A DNA stretch of 64,000 bases. Source: Lactuca virosa. Lineage: Eukaryota; Streptophyta; Magnoliopsida; Asterales; Asteraceae. A program made the translations under genes and the position numbers. The notes under the pieces are model-generated. The model was given only the letters and a program-made list of their open reading frames with translations. It ran no database searches and was not told the origin of the DNA. Shown one piece after another: positions 44,918 through 57,650 of the stretch (position 1 is its first letter; each line of letters starts with the position of its first letter). The DNA lies in NCBI GenBank assembly GCA_928212115.1, contig CAKMRJ010005745.1:76737948-76801947 (forward strand), read 5' to 3'.

Positions 44918-47532
44918 TGTGACATCCCTATTTTCACAGCCAGAAAAGACCGATTTTGTTTATGCTTTGTTTGAAAATCAGAGTAACATTTTAAAGGTGT
45001 TGTGGAATTTATTCCCAAAATAAAATATGATAATGATTTATCAAAGCATTTCCGAATAAATGTATTTTATTAAAAACCTTGGGATGTCATGTTTGATACA
45101 GATCAAAAGCATAAACAGTGCAATATATGCCTTACAACATTTATTCATATCTACAAGCCTATAATCCCTTATCTCTCATCCAAACATCTATGTTCATGCG
45201 CCACTACCTGTAATACAAGAAAATAAGTGGGTCAGGCTTGGGAGCCTGGTGAGCACATAGTCTTTTCAACCCACAATAAATAAGTTTATTAATTTCATCA
45301 ACCAATAATAACCCAATTACCCGTTCCCGTTATCCTCACTTTAAACCCCTAAACACCTATTATAAGGGACCTAGCCTAAGGATCATCATCGGGATGGACA
45401 CTACTGCCAAGGGGGTTCCTCAACAATAAATGTCCTTAAGGCAACCATGAGGAGGATGGAGTACACCGGTGAACATATCGTTCACAAACACCTACAGGTT
45501 GCGAGCTTGTTAGTATTTCACTGGACTGTCTAGAAAAGTCTGTGGTCGTCATATATACTCCGCTAGATGAGTAGATCAACAACAACATCAAGGCCTCTCA
45601 TCATTTTATCACACATCGTCTTATTACATCTACCCATGTTTTACGCCAACATTTTTGGAGATATAAAATACATATACAGTTTAAATCATTTAAAACGTGT
45701 ATAAAATCGTTCATCCAACATAGACAACAAGTATTCAGATAATATGCACACATAGCACGTAATTTATGTAAAATACTTCATATCTATGTGTAAGATGAAA
45801 GTAACTATGCACTCACCTGATAAGGTGGTGACTCGGTACTTGGACAGTGCTTCGTTTACTTAAAACAACTTCTTTTGACAAAACCTAGTATCATTACCAC
45901 TAGAGTTTAGTCTAATGCTCGACGAGACTAATTAATAGTCTTGGTATTATTACTATTATATAAGCGTTAAAACAATACTCTTCACCCATTATGTACAGAC
46001 AGGGGCCAGACATGAAACACCGGAGGGTAGGACCAGTTTGGCATATAGCACTTCTGAAATCCAACAACCCAAGCGGCCCTTCAAGCCGGATTCCCCGTAC
46101 CGCGAGTGCTTAAAAAGATATTATAACGACACTTATATAACCTATAATAATAGCCCAAGTATTTATTATAAGGTCCTAATAACATTACTATATTTAAACA
46201 TAAGCTATACTTAAGGTAGGGTAGGCGTAGCTCACTTACAACAGGTTTTTATTAAAAACCGGGCTTCACTGGAGTAGCGTTTCCGAGCCGAAAAGCTCTT
46301 TTCTTGGAGCCTTCGGGAGCTCCAGGGCTTCCTTCGGGTGCTAGGGGGTTTTCCTAGGCTTTAAGGGGGTTTTAGGGGGCTAGAGAGAGAAAGTAGTGAG
46401 AGAAAGAAGGTGGAAATGAGTGAGAATGCCGGCTGCCCTCGCATGCCTTTTATAGGCGAGATCTGCTGGGAACATTGTGCGTTCATGCGAGGGTATGCTG
46501 GGCGTACCTCGTTACGCAGGGTGTAGCTTCGGACGCTGGGCATTCGTACCGACATGTGTCCGAGGATGGCTGGGGCGACGTGGCTTGTTCCGAGACCAAG
46601 CGATTCCGAACGCGGGGCATTCTTTCTATGCGGCACGTATGCGAGGCCAGGTGTCTCCATCCGAAGTGAGGCCTGGGGACAGCAAGGGAAGGCTGAGATC
46701 GTGCCACGTCATCGCATATCGCAGATTTACATCCCGACTTCTAAAATTCATAACTTTCGCATACAAGCTCCGTTTTCGACGTTCTTTATATCCACATGTA
46801 GGTGAGACCGTACTCTACAACTTTTGTTTAGACTCCGTCTGCTAATTTTGAATTTATTTTTAAAGTTATATTTTTAACAGTCCGGGACAGGATTAGTCCG
46901 TTAAAAATTCATAACTTCTTCATCCGATGTCCATTTTCATCTGTCTTTCTATCGTTACACTAATATTAACGAGATCTTCGATTCTCGTTTAGTTTGTGTC
47001 GGCTAAAAATTGCTCGATCTAATATTCGAACTCCGGGCTGTCTACCGATGAGCCGAAACTTAGAAAAATCATAACTTCCTTATACGAAGTCAGATTTGGG
47101 CGTTCTTTTTATGCACGCTCTCGGTTTAACGAACTCTACAACTTTCGTTTAGATCGCTAAGGCTAAAAATCACTCTATCATAAATTCACTATTTACGTCG
47201 CGCAGTGTCGTGCCAGTTCTGTCGCGAAACTTTGACAGGTCATAACTTCTTCGTTATATCTCGGATTTCGGCCTTCTTTATATGTCCGAAATTCTTGTCA
47301 CGACTACTACCACTTTATATATAGATATCGGGTTTATCTAACACTTTATTTTTGAAGCTTATTTTTATCCTTTATTTATTATACCTTTATAAATAAGTAT
47401 AAAGCACATGAATTCACATAATTCACATAATACTCGAATAATTCATTTTTATTACTTCAAAATAGGTTACAATGGTTGACCTGACTATTACATCACTATA
47501 CTAATGCTTAGCCCAGGAACACGGGCGTTACA
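44918..47532 (-). repeat. Solo LTR D with perfect CTAAC target duplication
   Basis: A 2,615-bp LTR whose minus strand runs TGTAACGCCCG to GGATGTCACA, the same end pattern as G2 LTRs. CTAAC lies on both sides (44913-44917 and 47533-47537). The Athila RT frame resumes exactly across it once one CTAAC is discounted. A TATAAAA box is at 46448-46454 (complement). No internal element sequence is present, so it is a solo LTR left by recombination. Overlapping open stretches at 46361-46845 are GC-rich noise. Confidence 0.95.
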
Positions 47533-47982
47533 CTAACCCATTTACTGTCATATGGAGTAAATTACACATGCATACAAAAGCTTCATAATTTCTTTCTTCA
47601 CTACCTCCATCATTGGAGGATTCAACCACCTTTTTGCCTCCCTTGTTGGCTTAAAGTCTTCCTCCATCAAGATCTTGTGCATAGACAAGTAAAGGCTTAA
47701 TCCTTTTATGTCCGCATATGTCCACCCAATAACCTTCTTGTATTGTTTTAGAAAAGTGATTAACTCCTTCTTTACTTGATCGCTTATTGGAAATAATGAC
47801 TAGTAAAGTGTTTTCCTCCTTCAGGTATGCATACTTTAAATGGTCTGAGAGAGTCTTCAATTCTAACTTTAGTGGTTGAATCACCGATTGAAGGAGTTTT
47901 GCCTTGGTGTTCAGAAACTTATCTTTAGTTTCATCAAACCCCGAGTGTTTCTTGTCATCCACGAGATTAACAATTTTCATTG
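47533..47982 (-). pseudogene. Athila reverse transcriptase N-terminal region
   Basis: The stretch 47651-47980 reads LQSVIQPLKLELKTLSDHLK, then YAYLKEENTLLVIISNKRSS, which is the Athila RT entry (usually KPSLPSHLKYAYLG-type). After a frameshift near 47760 it continues to an ILMEEDFKP-like and VVKKEIMKLL-like portion and reaches LTR D. Upstream it joins, across the composite block, to the protease-RT linker ending at 54685. Confidence 0.85.
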
Positions 47983-49609
47983 TGTAACATCCCGTTTATT
48001 AAATAAATAAATAGATAAAAATTAAATGAGTAGTAGCCCTAAATGTGGAATAATTTAGCGAGGCGTTGGCCTTCGGGAGTTATGTAACAAACCGTTATTT
48101 CAAACCTATGTAATAATGTAGGTCAATTTGTAGTTCTTTTTAACACAATAAAGAGAAATTTTAGCATACTGTGTATATTTATATAATTGACCTTCAAAAA
48201 TAAATTATTTAACAATCTCGATTGGGATGAACCAAGTGATATAGATTGTAACCAGGTTTCCAAAAACATAAAGAACACTAAAATCCGAGTTATAACGAAG
48301 AAGTTATGACCAACCGAAGATCCGCGACAAAACCGGCAAAACACTGTTCAGTGTAAAAACTGAATTTTCAATAAAAGGATTTTTAGCCTTGACAATCTAA
48401 ATGAAAGTTGTAGTTTATGTTAAACCGAGAACTTTCATAAAAAGAACGGCAAAAATCTGACTTCGTATGAGGAAGTTACGATTTTTCTAAGTTTCAGTAT
48501 AGCAGTGTACAGCTAAAAACTCGAAATAAAGATCGAGTGATTTTTAGCCGACACAACCTAAACGAGAATTGAAGGTCTCGTCAATAGTAGTACAACGATA
48601 AAAAGACAGAAAAAACGGACGTCGGATGAAGAAGTTATGAATTTTGAACGGATTTCCTGTCCCGGTCTGTTAAAAATAATAATATTAAAAATAAATTCAA
48701 AATCAGCCGATGAAGTCTAACCGAAAGTCGTAGAGTATAATTTTACCTACGCGTGCATATAAAGAACGTCGAAAACGGAGCTCGTATGCAAAAGTTATGA
48801 TTTTCGCAAGTTTTTGGCACAAAAACCAAGAAATATTGAAAACCGGGCATTTTCGCATGGGTGACCCTCGGACACGTCACCCTCGCATGTGAGCCTCCAC
48901 ATGTCGTCTGCTGATTGGACCGAAGTCTCGCGTGGCGCCTTCTGATTCGACCAACTCCGCGGTCCACTTACCTTCTGACACCTTCGCATGAGACACCCCC
49001 CCGGACACCCTCGGACCTTCGTGGCGCCTTCCCATTGGACCGATGTTGGGTCCAGTCCGAAGCTAGCACCTGCGAGCCACCTGTCCGAAGCTAGCACCTG
49101 CGAGCCACCTGTCCGAACACGCGTCAGTCTCTCGCATAGCCTCGGATCCGAGGCTTCGGTGTATATAAGAGGTGCGAGACCCTCCAGATTTTTCACCTTT
49201 TTCACATCAATTTTCACACACTTTCACCCCTTTCACTTCCATAAGCTCACATACAACCCCTAAAGCCCCGGTATCTTATTTCAAACCCTAAGCAAGCCTC
49301 GAAGTCCCGAGATTCCCGAGAAGTTAACCTCTCTCCAGTCGAAACTCTGCCCGATTTAAGCCGGTTTTTCGTCAAACAAACTCCTTTCCGGGAAACGAAA
49401 CGCTGTCCGAATCACCACCTATCAAGTGAGTTCATACCCCCCCCCCCCCCCCCGTATTTTCATAATTTCTACTGTTTTAAGGGGGAATACAAGCATAACA
49501 CAAGATCTTTGTGTTATAAAATCATGATAAAACGACATTAAATCATCAAAAATACTCAAAACATTAAAATCTTTTATAATCTTATATTTTTCCCCAAAAT
49601 TCATATTTG

Positions 49610-49640
<31 letters not shown>

Positions 49641-50939
49641 TAAATAAGATTTAAAAGGCTTAGGACTGATAACTCATTTGGGTCCTTTTCCTTGTTTGGA
49701 TGTGGGCTTATAGTACCGTTTATTTGTCCGAAAATTTACTATATATATAAAATTGTGTATGTATATAAATATAAAAGTTATTTCATCAGTTCAAATACCT
49801 TTGTAACATGTTGAGCAAGGGGTTACATGCTAAAAACAATTAAATACAGATTCAGAAAGTACATATAAATTATAATGGGTATAATTTATGATACATAGAA
49901 CAATAATTCATGATTCAAGCATACTAGAACACACTTTTTTACAAGAAACAAGGGTTTTGATTCAGAACAAATCAAGGGTTTACACTTGTCAAATACATGT
50001 TCGGAATACTAATTCAAGAACATATTATCAATCATTTATTTCAGAATGATTGGGTTTTCATGACTAATATACATGTAACGTTTATATGCTTTTTATGAGA
50101 CATTCAATTCAGGTTCTTTAATTCATTTAGACAACCAAGGTAAAGTCCTGACATTATAACCAGAATCTCCAGCCGGGATCGAAAACAAGTTGTGTGTAGA
50201 TCTATATCGGGATTGACAACCCCATACTCAGGCTGCTAGCTACAGTCAGGCATACACGCCAATGAGTAGCAATTGTTATCAACAGTTAAAACGCACACAA
50301 AGCGTTTGTTTCAGGCCATCTTGTCACAGTATGGTTATAATAACTCGTTAAAAAGATATTAACAATACGTTAATGTATAAACAACTAAACGAAAGTACAC
50401 CTTCAAAGTACCAGTTTACAGAATACAAACTACAATAGTTCAATACAGTTTTCAATAACAGCTGGTGGAGCCAGGCACACTCTCAGTTACAAGTTTTACA
50501 TAAAGGAATACAAATACAAAACATTGATACAAAGAGAACGGTTTTATGGGAATAAAACTACTTTTCATATACAACAGAAAATATAGAATTTTCTGTAACA
50601 GTTTACATATACAAGATACAGAGACATCCTTTTAAACATAAACACTTATGCACTCACTCAACTTTATGTTGATACTCTCTTTTCAAATTACTTGTATTCT
50701 CAGGGAAATAATACACAGGTACTCCCCGAGCTTTTTGAGAAGATGGAGCTACTTTGAGTCATATCTTCTTTTGTATAACTATTTTGGTTCAATATACAGT
50801 GATTGAACACATGTAAATACTTATACTTTTTAAATACAATGGTTGTTTGTACTTTGATTACTATGATGCATGTGTTGTGATACTACAATTGAAGTCCTCC
50901 ACCCCCGGACGTTTCCGCCGTCTGGTTTGGGGTGTGACA
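47983..50939 (+). repeat. LTR A (gypsy LTR, related to P and G2 LTRs)
   Basis: Runs from TGTAACATCCCG to GGGGTGTGACA (2,957 bp). The first half has the G2-like stretch (GAGTTATAACGAAGAAGTTATGACC), the second the P-like stretch (GTGAGTTCATACCCC followed by a C run near 49437-49453). A TATA box (TATATAAG) is at 49162-49169 and a (TA)n run at about 49610-49645. No PBS follows its right end. It also carries a 31-bp tandem duplication near 49058-49112 (GTCCGAAGCTAGCACCTGCG twice). Confidence 0.75.
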
Positions 50940-51516
50940 AGTTAAAAGGTCATAATTGGAAGTTTGGGGGTTAAAATGTAACTTCTGCGTTAATTTTTAA
51001 AGATTTTGGAAGGTTGAGGGATGTTAAGTAAATTAAGGGTCTATTTTAAAAAGGATTTCAGAAGTTAGGGTGGATTTGGTAAATTATGGACTTATTATGA
51101 ATAGATTTTGGGAAGCAAGGGCTAAATGGTAACTTCTGGATTCAATTTGTAAAGATTTTTTTAGGGCAGGGGCTGTTAGGTAAGTTTTGGACTCAAATTG
51201 AAAGAACTTTGGAGTGATGGGGGCAATATGGTAAATTTCGGACGTTATTTGAAAAGAATAAAGGGAGGAGGGATTAAAAGCGTCAATATGGTAATCATGT
51301 GAGAATGGACGGAGGATCAAAACCCGTCACCTTATTACTCCCCAAACCCTAACCCTATTTTCACCCGGCCGCCACTCGGTTGATCAGCCACCACCACCTC
51401 TCCTTCGTCGCAGTTCCGATCAGACAAGATCGCTAAGTGGTTGCCTCGCCGGCAAGTGCCGCCTCAACAAATCCCACTGCCGCCAATGACATCGAGAACC
51501 GCCGGAAAATCGCTGA
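50940..51516 (+). repeat. LTR C fragment, left part
   Basis: Noncoding, built of degenerate repeats such as GGGCTAAATGGTAACTTCTGG and similar GGTAA(A/G)TT phrases about every 60 bp, then a C-rich stretch (CCGCCGG phrases) up to 51516. I take it as LTR sequence joined to 53640-54679, with LTR B inserted between. The joining is inference. Confidence 0.5.
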
Positions 51517-53639
51517 CGACCAAAAATCTGAGTTATAACGAAGAAGTTATGACCTGTCGAAGTTTCGCGACAAAACCGGCACGGTGTCAAATGACGTAAA
51601 AAGTGAGTTTTTGATAAACTACTTTTTAGCCTTAGTGATCTAAATGAAAGTCGTAGTGTTGGTTAAACCGAGAGTATGTATAAAAAGAACGTCCAAATCT
51701 GACTTCGTATGAGGAAGTTATGATTTTTCGAAGTTTTAGCTTAGCAGCAGACAGCTAAAAACTCGAATTTTAGATCGAGTGATTTTTATACGATACAACC
51801 TAAACGAGAATCGAAGGTCTCGTCAATAGTAGTACAATGGTAAAAAGACAGACGAAAACGGACGTCGGATGAAGAAGTTATGTATTTTTAACGGATTTCC
51901 TGTCCCGGTCTGTTAAAAATAATAATATAAAAATTAAAGTCAAAATTAGCCGACGAAGTCTAAACGAAAGTTGTAGAGCGTAATTTTACCTACGTGTGCA
52001 TATAAAGAACGTCAAAAACAGAGCTCGTATGCGAAAGTTATGGATTTTAGAAATTTTGGCACAAAAATCGAGAAAATTTGCCAAATCCGAGAAATTTCGC
52101 AAGGTGGACTTCGGCCACGTCACCTTCGCTGCATTCGTGCCACGTGTCCGATCTGCTGATTCATCTGAGGCCACCTGTCGATGCGTGTCGCATCCTCTTC
52201 GGACCGAAGGCTCGGCCAATCAGAAGCTGCCTCGTGCCTTCTCCGTGTCCTCGCCTCGCATCCGACGCGTGCCCCTTTCTCGCATGTCCGAGCTTCGCAC
52301 CAAGCGCCACGACCGAACCCTCGGACCTAGACTCCGGTCTAATCAGAAGCCTCCAACAGGACCCTCGCATGTGCAGCCCATGTGCCTCCTCTTTCGGATC
52401 TGCTGCCACCTGGAAGGCTCTCAGCCGTCCGATCAGAAGCCTCGCCCCTATAAATAGAAGGGTGCGAGACCTCCCGGGGAATATTTGGAAACTTGTCATT
52501 TTTAACCCCCTTTTCAATATTTCTTTCATTCCAACTTCCCCCAAAGCCCCAATATTATATCAAACACCCGAAATACGCCCCGAAGTGCCCGAGAAGCCCG
52601 ATAAATTTATCTTTTCGGTTTTGAAACCCAACCTTCGCAGTGCCCAGTTTCTCAATAAAACTCCCGGTTTTATTAGAAACGGTCGTTTTAGGAAACGAAG
52701 TGCTGCCCGATTATCAGTAAATCATGTGAGTGTGTAGTCACCTTCATCTTACACCTAGATATGAAGTATTTTCTATAAAATACGTGCTATGTGTAATTAT
52801 ATTAATTTTTTAATTGAGGTGACTGTTGAATAGATGTTTTATACAAGTTTTAAACTGTATATGTATTTTTATCTACAAATATGTTGGGCAAAACATGGGT
52901 AGATATTTGATGTGTGATGAAATAAAATGATGAGAGGCCTCGATGTGATAGTGATCCAGTCATCTAGCGGAGTATGGATGACGACCACAGACTTTTCTAG
53001 ACAGTCCAGTGGAACGCTGGCAGGCTCGCAACCTGTAGGTGTTAATGAGCTTGGGTGTTCATTTGATGTACTCCATCCCCCACATGGTTGCCTTATTTGA
53101 CATAAATTGCTGGGAAACCCCCAAAGCAGTGTTGTCGCCCTGATGAAAATCCTTAGGCTAGGTCCCTTGTGATAGGTGTTTAGGGACGTAAAGTGAGAAT
53201 AATGGGAATGGGTAATCAGGGTTATTGTTGATTGATGAACTTAATAAGTTTATTATTATTGTGGGTTGAAAACCCTATATGCTCACCAGGCTCCCAAGCC
53301 TGACCCACTCAGCTTTTTATGTTATAGGTAGTGGACCCCGAGCATAGTCGGAGGATGATAAGAGATTTTTGGATTATAGGCCAGTAGTTGTAAATAACTA
53401 TTGAAAGGCTTATAGTGTCTTGTTTATGCTTTTGATCTGTATCGGAACATGACATCCCGAGGTTTTGATATGAAATGAAATTATATATTTCTTAAAGAAA
53501 GGTTTTGACATTCTTTTATCATGTTTTGTTTTGGGGACCAATTCCGCAACATCTTTTAAAAAGGATTTCTATGACTTTATTTTAAAAAAGCATAAATTAA
53601 ATTGGTCTTTTCTGGACGAGAAATTAGGGGATGTCACAG
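51517..53639 (+). repeat. LTR B: truncated G2-family LTR
   Basis: Closely matches G2 LTRs from ACCAAAAATC onward to GATGTCACA; about 245 bp of the LTR start are missing. TATA box TATAAATA at 52449-52456. It shares with the G2 5' LTR the roughly 24 bp that the G2 3' LTR has lost, and several point states. No flanking duplication is seen because the left end is truncated. Confidence 0.88.
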
Positions 53640-54679
53640 GGCCCAATTTGGAAATTTGGTCCATAGTTGGGCCTTGGTTCATTATTAGACTTCGAGCCTT
53701 TGGATTGGGCCTTGGGCTTGAATCAAGCTAAGTTAGGGGTAAAGTAGTCTTTTACCCCCAAGCATGGATATATGGATATGTGTTGGAACCCAATTATTAA
53801 TTGGGTGTTATTTTGATGTTGACAGCTTCGGGAATCTGTCATCCAGCAACTCGGATTTTCGTCTACGGGACTTCAACATTGTGAGGTGAGTCCTCTTCCA
53901 CTAGGAAGGGGTCTAAGGGCACAATGCCGGCCCGTTTAAATGTTATAAGTTCCATACTACGGTCCGATGTCGGGGCGGTCTCGAGGAGAGTATATGTGTG
54001 CTTGATGTCTTTATGATTCATGCATGTTATGTGTTATGTCTTCCGGGCCTAGGCCCGATGCCGGGGTAAGCCCGATGTATGTTAGTTATATGTTATGTGT
54101 TATGTGTTCCGGGGCAAGCCTGATGTATGTTATATGCTTATGCTATGTGTTTATAATATATGTTATGTTCTGTATTTGTCGGGGCAAGCCCGATGCCGGG
54201 GTGAGCCCGATGTCGGGCAAGAGTCCGATGTCGGGTAAGCCAATGTCGGGTTCGTCCCGATGCAGCTGGGCGGAGTCCCACAGTTATGTTTATGTTATAT
54301 GTTTATTTTATGTGTTTATGTTATGCATTGTTGATATGTTATGTACACCGGACTTTGGTCCGATGCGGGGCGAGGCCCGATGCAGTGGGCTAGGCCCAAG
54401 TTATGTGATTATGTGTATGGTATGTGGTAGTTTGGGGAGACTCACTAAGCTTCGTGCTTACAGTTTTCAGTTTTGGTTTCAGGTACTTCAGTTTTCAAAA
54501 GAGGAGCTCGGGAAGATTACAGTGCACACACCATTCGTTTAGCCTGGGATGTTTATACTCTGATATATTTTGACATGTGACTTTGATACGTGACTTATGA
54601 TTTTTATATGATGAGGATAATTATGGTTTTACTAATGGTTTAAAACGAAATTTTTGGACTGTATTTTTGGGATGTTTCA
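53640..54679 (+). repeat. LTR C fragment, right end
   Basis: Starts GGGCCCAATTTGG after LTR B and ends GGGATGTTTCA before the CATTG duplication. It has the low-complexity array described at 54038-54410. The 172-codon open stretch at 54024-54542 is a product of that array and is not a gene. Confidence 0.65.
54038..54410. repeat. Low-complexity CCCGATG / TTATGT array
   Basis: About a dozen CCGATG(C/T) phrases, many as GCCCGATG(C/T)(C/A)GGG, are interspersed with TTATGTG and TATGTTA runs. The array is part of the LTR C end. Confidence 0.75.
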
Positions 54680-54684
54680 CATTG

Positions 54685-55500
54685 TCTCTTTGTCTATATT
54701 GAACACCCGTGCAAGTTCCTTGGTTTTATCCCTATCTAAACTTTGTGAAAAAAACTAACTTCAAAGCATCATGATTAGACAAATTAAAACAATGTCTAGT
54801 CAAGAGCTGAATCACATCCACAAAATTAAGAGAATGCACGTCGGAAGGATACCTCATAGCCTATTAAATATTGAAGTTAATGAATTCCCCATCAAATTCC
54901 ATAGACAAAGTACCATTGTAGACATCAATTTATGTTTTTGTTGTTTTTAGAAAAGGTCTACCAAGTATGGAACTTAAATTTCGGGAGTCATCATCTCCCA
55001 TATATAGAACATATAAATCGAATAGAAAAACAAGTTCATTTACTTTCACTAACACGTCCTCTAATACACCTTTTGGTTGTACTATTGACCGGTCGGCAAG
55101 TTGAATGATGCCACCAATTTTGCTTAATGTTCCTACACTAACTGATTTGTAAATAGAGTATGGTAGGACATTTATAGATGCACCTAAATCTAGCATAGTT
55201 CTAGGTACATGAAGATTCCCTAATTTTCAAGGAAAGGTAAAGACACTAGGATCCTTGCACTTCGGGGGCATCCTTCTTTGCAAAACCACTGAAACATTCT
55301 CACTCACTTTTACTATTTCGTTACCCTTAAGTTTCTTATTAGACATTCAAAGTTCTTTTAAGAAATCAACATATCTAGGTACCTGCTTGATGGCCTCAAG
55401 GAGAGGAATGTTCACTTCAACCTTCCGAAACATTTGCATAGTCTCAATGTCTTCCCTTTCTTTCTTTGAACTTGACAATATACCAGGAAATTGAGCGGGA
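54685..55500 (-). pseudogene. Athila aspartic protease region
   Basis: Upstream part (55230-55500) reads KVEVNIPLLEAIKQVPRYVD and VLQRRMPPKCKDPSVFTFP-like sequence with a few stops. The protease core at 54930-55196 has MLDLGASINVLPYSIYKSVS, then QLADRSIVQPKGVLEDVLVK and ILGRPFLKTTKT. As in other Athila elements the active site is the D-L-G of LDLGASINV rather than DTG. The C-terminal linker continues to 54685, where the composite block interrupts it. The enzyme would process Gag-Pol in the particle. Confidence 0.88.
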
Positions 55501-55648
55501 GTGACTTTGGCTCGGTGATGGAAGGCTTCTTTGGATTGGATGTGTCTTCTTTTAGTTCTTCTTGATCTTTACCCTACTTCTTCTTTGGACCATCATAACA
55601 TTTTCCGCCTCTTAGTGTAATAGCAAAAGCCTTGTGCCTCGCGTTAGT

Positions 55649-57650
55649 TTAGGTTTGGGAAGGAAAATTTCCTTGAGACTCTAATTTGCTAACGGATATG
55701 GCAAGCTGTAACATTTGCTTCTCTAAATTCTTTATGTTTGCTTTTGTCTCTTGTTGGAATGATTGAGTGCTCATAGCTAAACTCTTGATTATGTCTTCCA
55801 AAGACATACTTGATGAACCTGCTAGTTGAGGTGGTTGTTGTGGCTCCCGTGGCTGAAAATTTTGAGGCGAAAACGGTGGCCTTTGTTGATAATGAGGAGG
55901 TGGAGGTCTTTGTTGGAAACATCCATTTTGATTTCCTCCCCAACCTTGATTGTTGTTCCACCTTTGGTCACCCCGTGGTTGCACGTATCCCCTTTCATTT
56001 GACCCCGAATAGCCTCCCAATGCATTTTCTTCCATAAAATCTTCTTCTTGAAGTTCATGGTACATATCGGTAGGATGTCCGGTTTGAGAGCAAATTTCGC
56101 AAGGGAGGGTGCGGGTTGCACACCTGATGGGTTTTGAGCATTCTAACACTCCTATGGTGTACATGCAACCCTAGATGCTTTGGATATATGTTTTCTCTAT
56201 TATACATGCAAACATTCAATTTTCCAAAGCATCATCCTAACTAGCATACTATGGAGTATATACACTACAAAAATCTAGTTAGATGACTAACCTTTGTTGT
56301 AGCTTTGATACCTTCAGCCTTCAAGAGCCTAGCACCCCAAATGTGATGCCTCAAATGCTTCACACAACACCACCAACAATGGAGGACTTGAGAAGAGATT
56401 GTCTTGCACACACAAAATCGGCTAGCCCTCTTGTATATCACTTAGGGTCGATTTTGGTAGCCATGAGGCTTTTTATATAGTGTGACACAACTAGGGTTAC
56501 ACCATGCAAACCCTAATGTACATGACTTTCCATATTCCTTATGCTCCATGGGTTTTCACCTCCATGGAGTATCCATGGGTCACCACATGGATTTAGCCCA
56601 ACATAAAGAACTATGGATCATAAGCCTACTTTATAAGAATGAATGATTTACACAATCAATCCCCATATATTTAATTAGTCTCTTTTGATCACAAAATTAA
56701 TTCCAAATTAATTCTTAATCAATACTAATTAGATAATATGATTTCATATTAATATATTAGAACTTATAATATATTAATAAATCATAAATATCCTCTTTTC
56801 AAAAGTCCATCCTTACAAATTGTTCTGGTGCCATGCAACCCAAATACACCATGCTAAATCGGGTCATGTACATACCAAATATAGTTATGGACTTAGACAC
56901 CTTATCCAACAAGACCTTTATCTTTGGCAAGCATCATAACCACCTTATCCAACTCGGATAGCTGAGCTTTGATATGTGGAGTACTAACTTCTTTGACACC
57001 GCGGGGTGCATCGGCATACCACCCATCTTCTTGAGAAGTGTGATTTGAATCTTCAGCCATATTCTTTATCAATTCCTGAATTTCTGTTGGGGTCATGTCA
57101 GCAATGCATCCTACACTTGAGGCATTAAGGAGCCTCCTCTCCCATGGTAACATGACTTCACAGAAGTATTGAAGGAGGTTATATCCGAAGATATCATGTT
57201 TCGGACACCGAGTGCATACCTTTTTAGATCTCTCCCAATAAGTGTGAAAGGGTTCACCCTTTTTCTCCTTGATGCCGATAATTTCCCTATGCAAAGATGA
57301 AGCCTTTATTTTTGGGAAATATTTCTCTAGGAACAACCGTGCAAGATCTACCCATGTAGTGACCTTCACTAGTGGGAGGTCATAAAGCCATTCTTTTGAT
57401 GCATCTTGCACCACGAAGGGGAATGCCATATGTTTGATTTGGTCCTACGTGACATTGTGTGGCTTCATCCCAAGACAAAGAACATGAAACTCGGTGAGGA
57501 ACTTGTGGGGATCTTCATTTTCAAGACCTCTAAAGGTTGGGAGTAGGTGAATGAGGCAGTACTTTAGTTTAAGGTTGGTGGCGGCTGGATAGGTGATGCA
57601 AATAGGTTGTTGAGTGACCTCTTTCCTCCCCCATTAGAGAAGGGTTTTGC
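55649..57650 (-). pseudogene. Athila Gag, interrupted by solo LTR G
   Basis: The right piece (56902-57429, extending past one TAG at about 57445-57447 to roughly 57650) has LENEDPHKFLTEFHVLC, DASKEWLYDLPLVKVTTW, LARLFLEKYFPKIKASSLHR, FHTYWERSKKVCTRCPKH and LLNASSVGCIADMTPTEIQE. After LTR G the left piece has the nucleocapsid, CEICSQTGHPTDMYHE, where the last Cys of the knuckle is Tyr, then a Gln/Pro-rich tail and a coiled segment (KANIKNLEKQMLQLAISVSK). It would form the particle shell and bind RNA. The stop and the knuckle change disable it independently of the insertion. Confidence 0.88.
56125..56911 (-). repeat. Solo LTR G of the copia-2 family
   Basis: A 787-bp copy of the copia-2 LTR (TGTTGGATAAGG to CAAAACCCATCA on the minus strand) with no internal sequence. 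Flanks are ACACC (56120-56124) and AGACC (56912-56916), a target duplication with one mismatch. TATA box CTATATAAAA at 56471-56480 (complement). It interrupts Athila gag. Confidence 0.92.

Larger units (their letters stand above)
47983..54679 (+). mobile_element. Composite LTR block with CATTG target duplication
   Basis: CATTG lies at 47978-47982 and 54680-54684, and the Athila frame resumes across the block when one copy is discounted. The outer ends are TGTAACATCCCG and GGGATGTTTCA, near-perfect inverted ends as expected of one LTR. Inside are at least three different LTR segments (A, C and B), so later insertion or recombination reshaped it. Confidence 0.85.

Noticed and set aside
46361..46845. 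ORFs of 64-122 codons on both strands
   Set aside because: Lie within solo LTR D in GC-rich sequence; overlap each other in several frames and show no domain.
54024..54542. 172-codon ORF with repeated Met, Cys and Tyr
   Set aside because: Low-complexity translation of the CCCGATG/TTATGT array in an LTR end.
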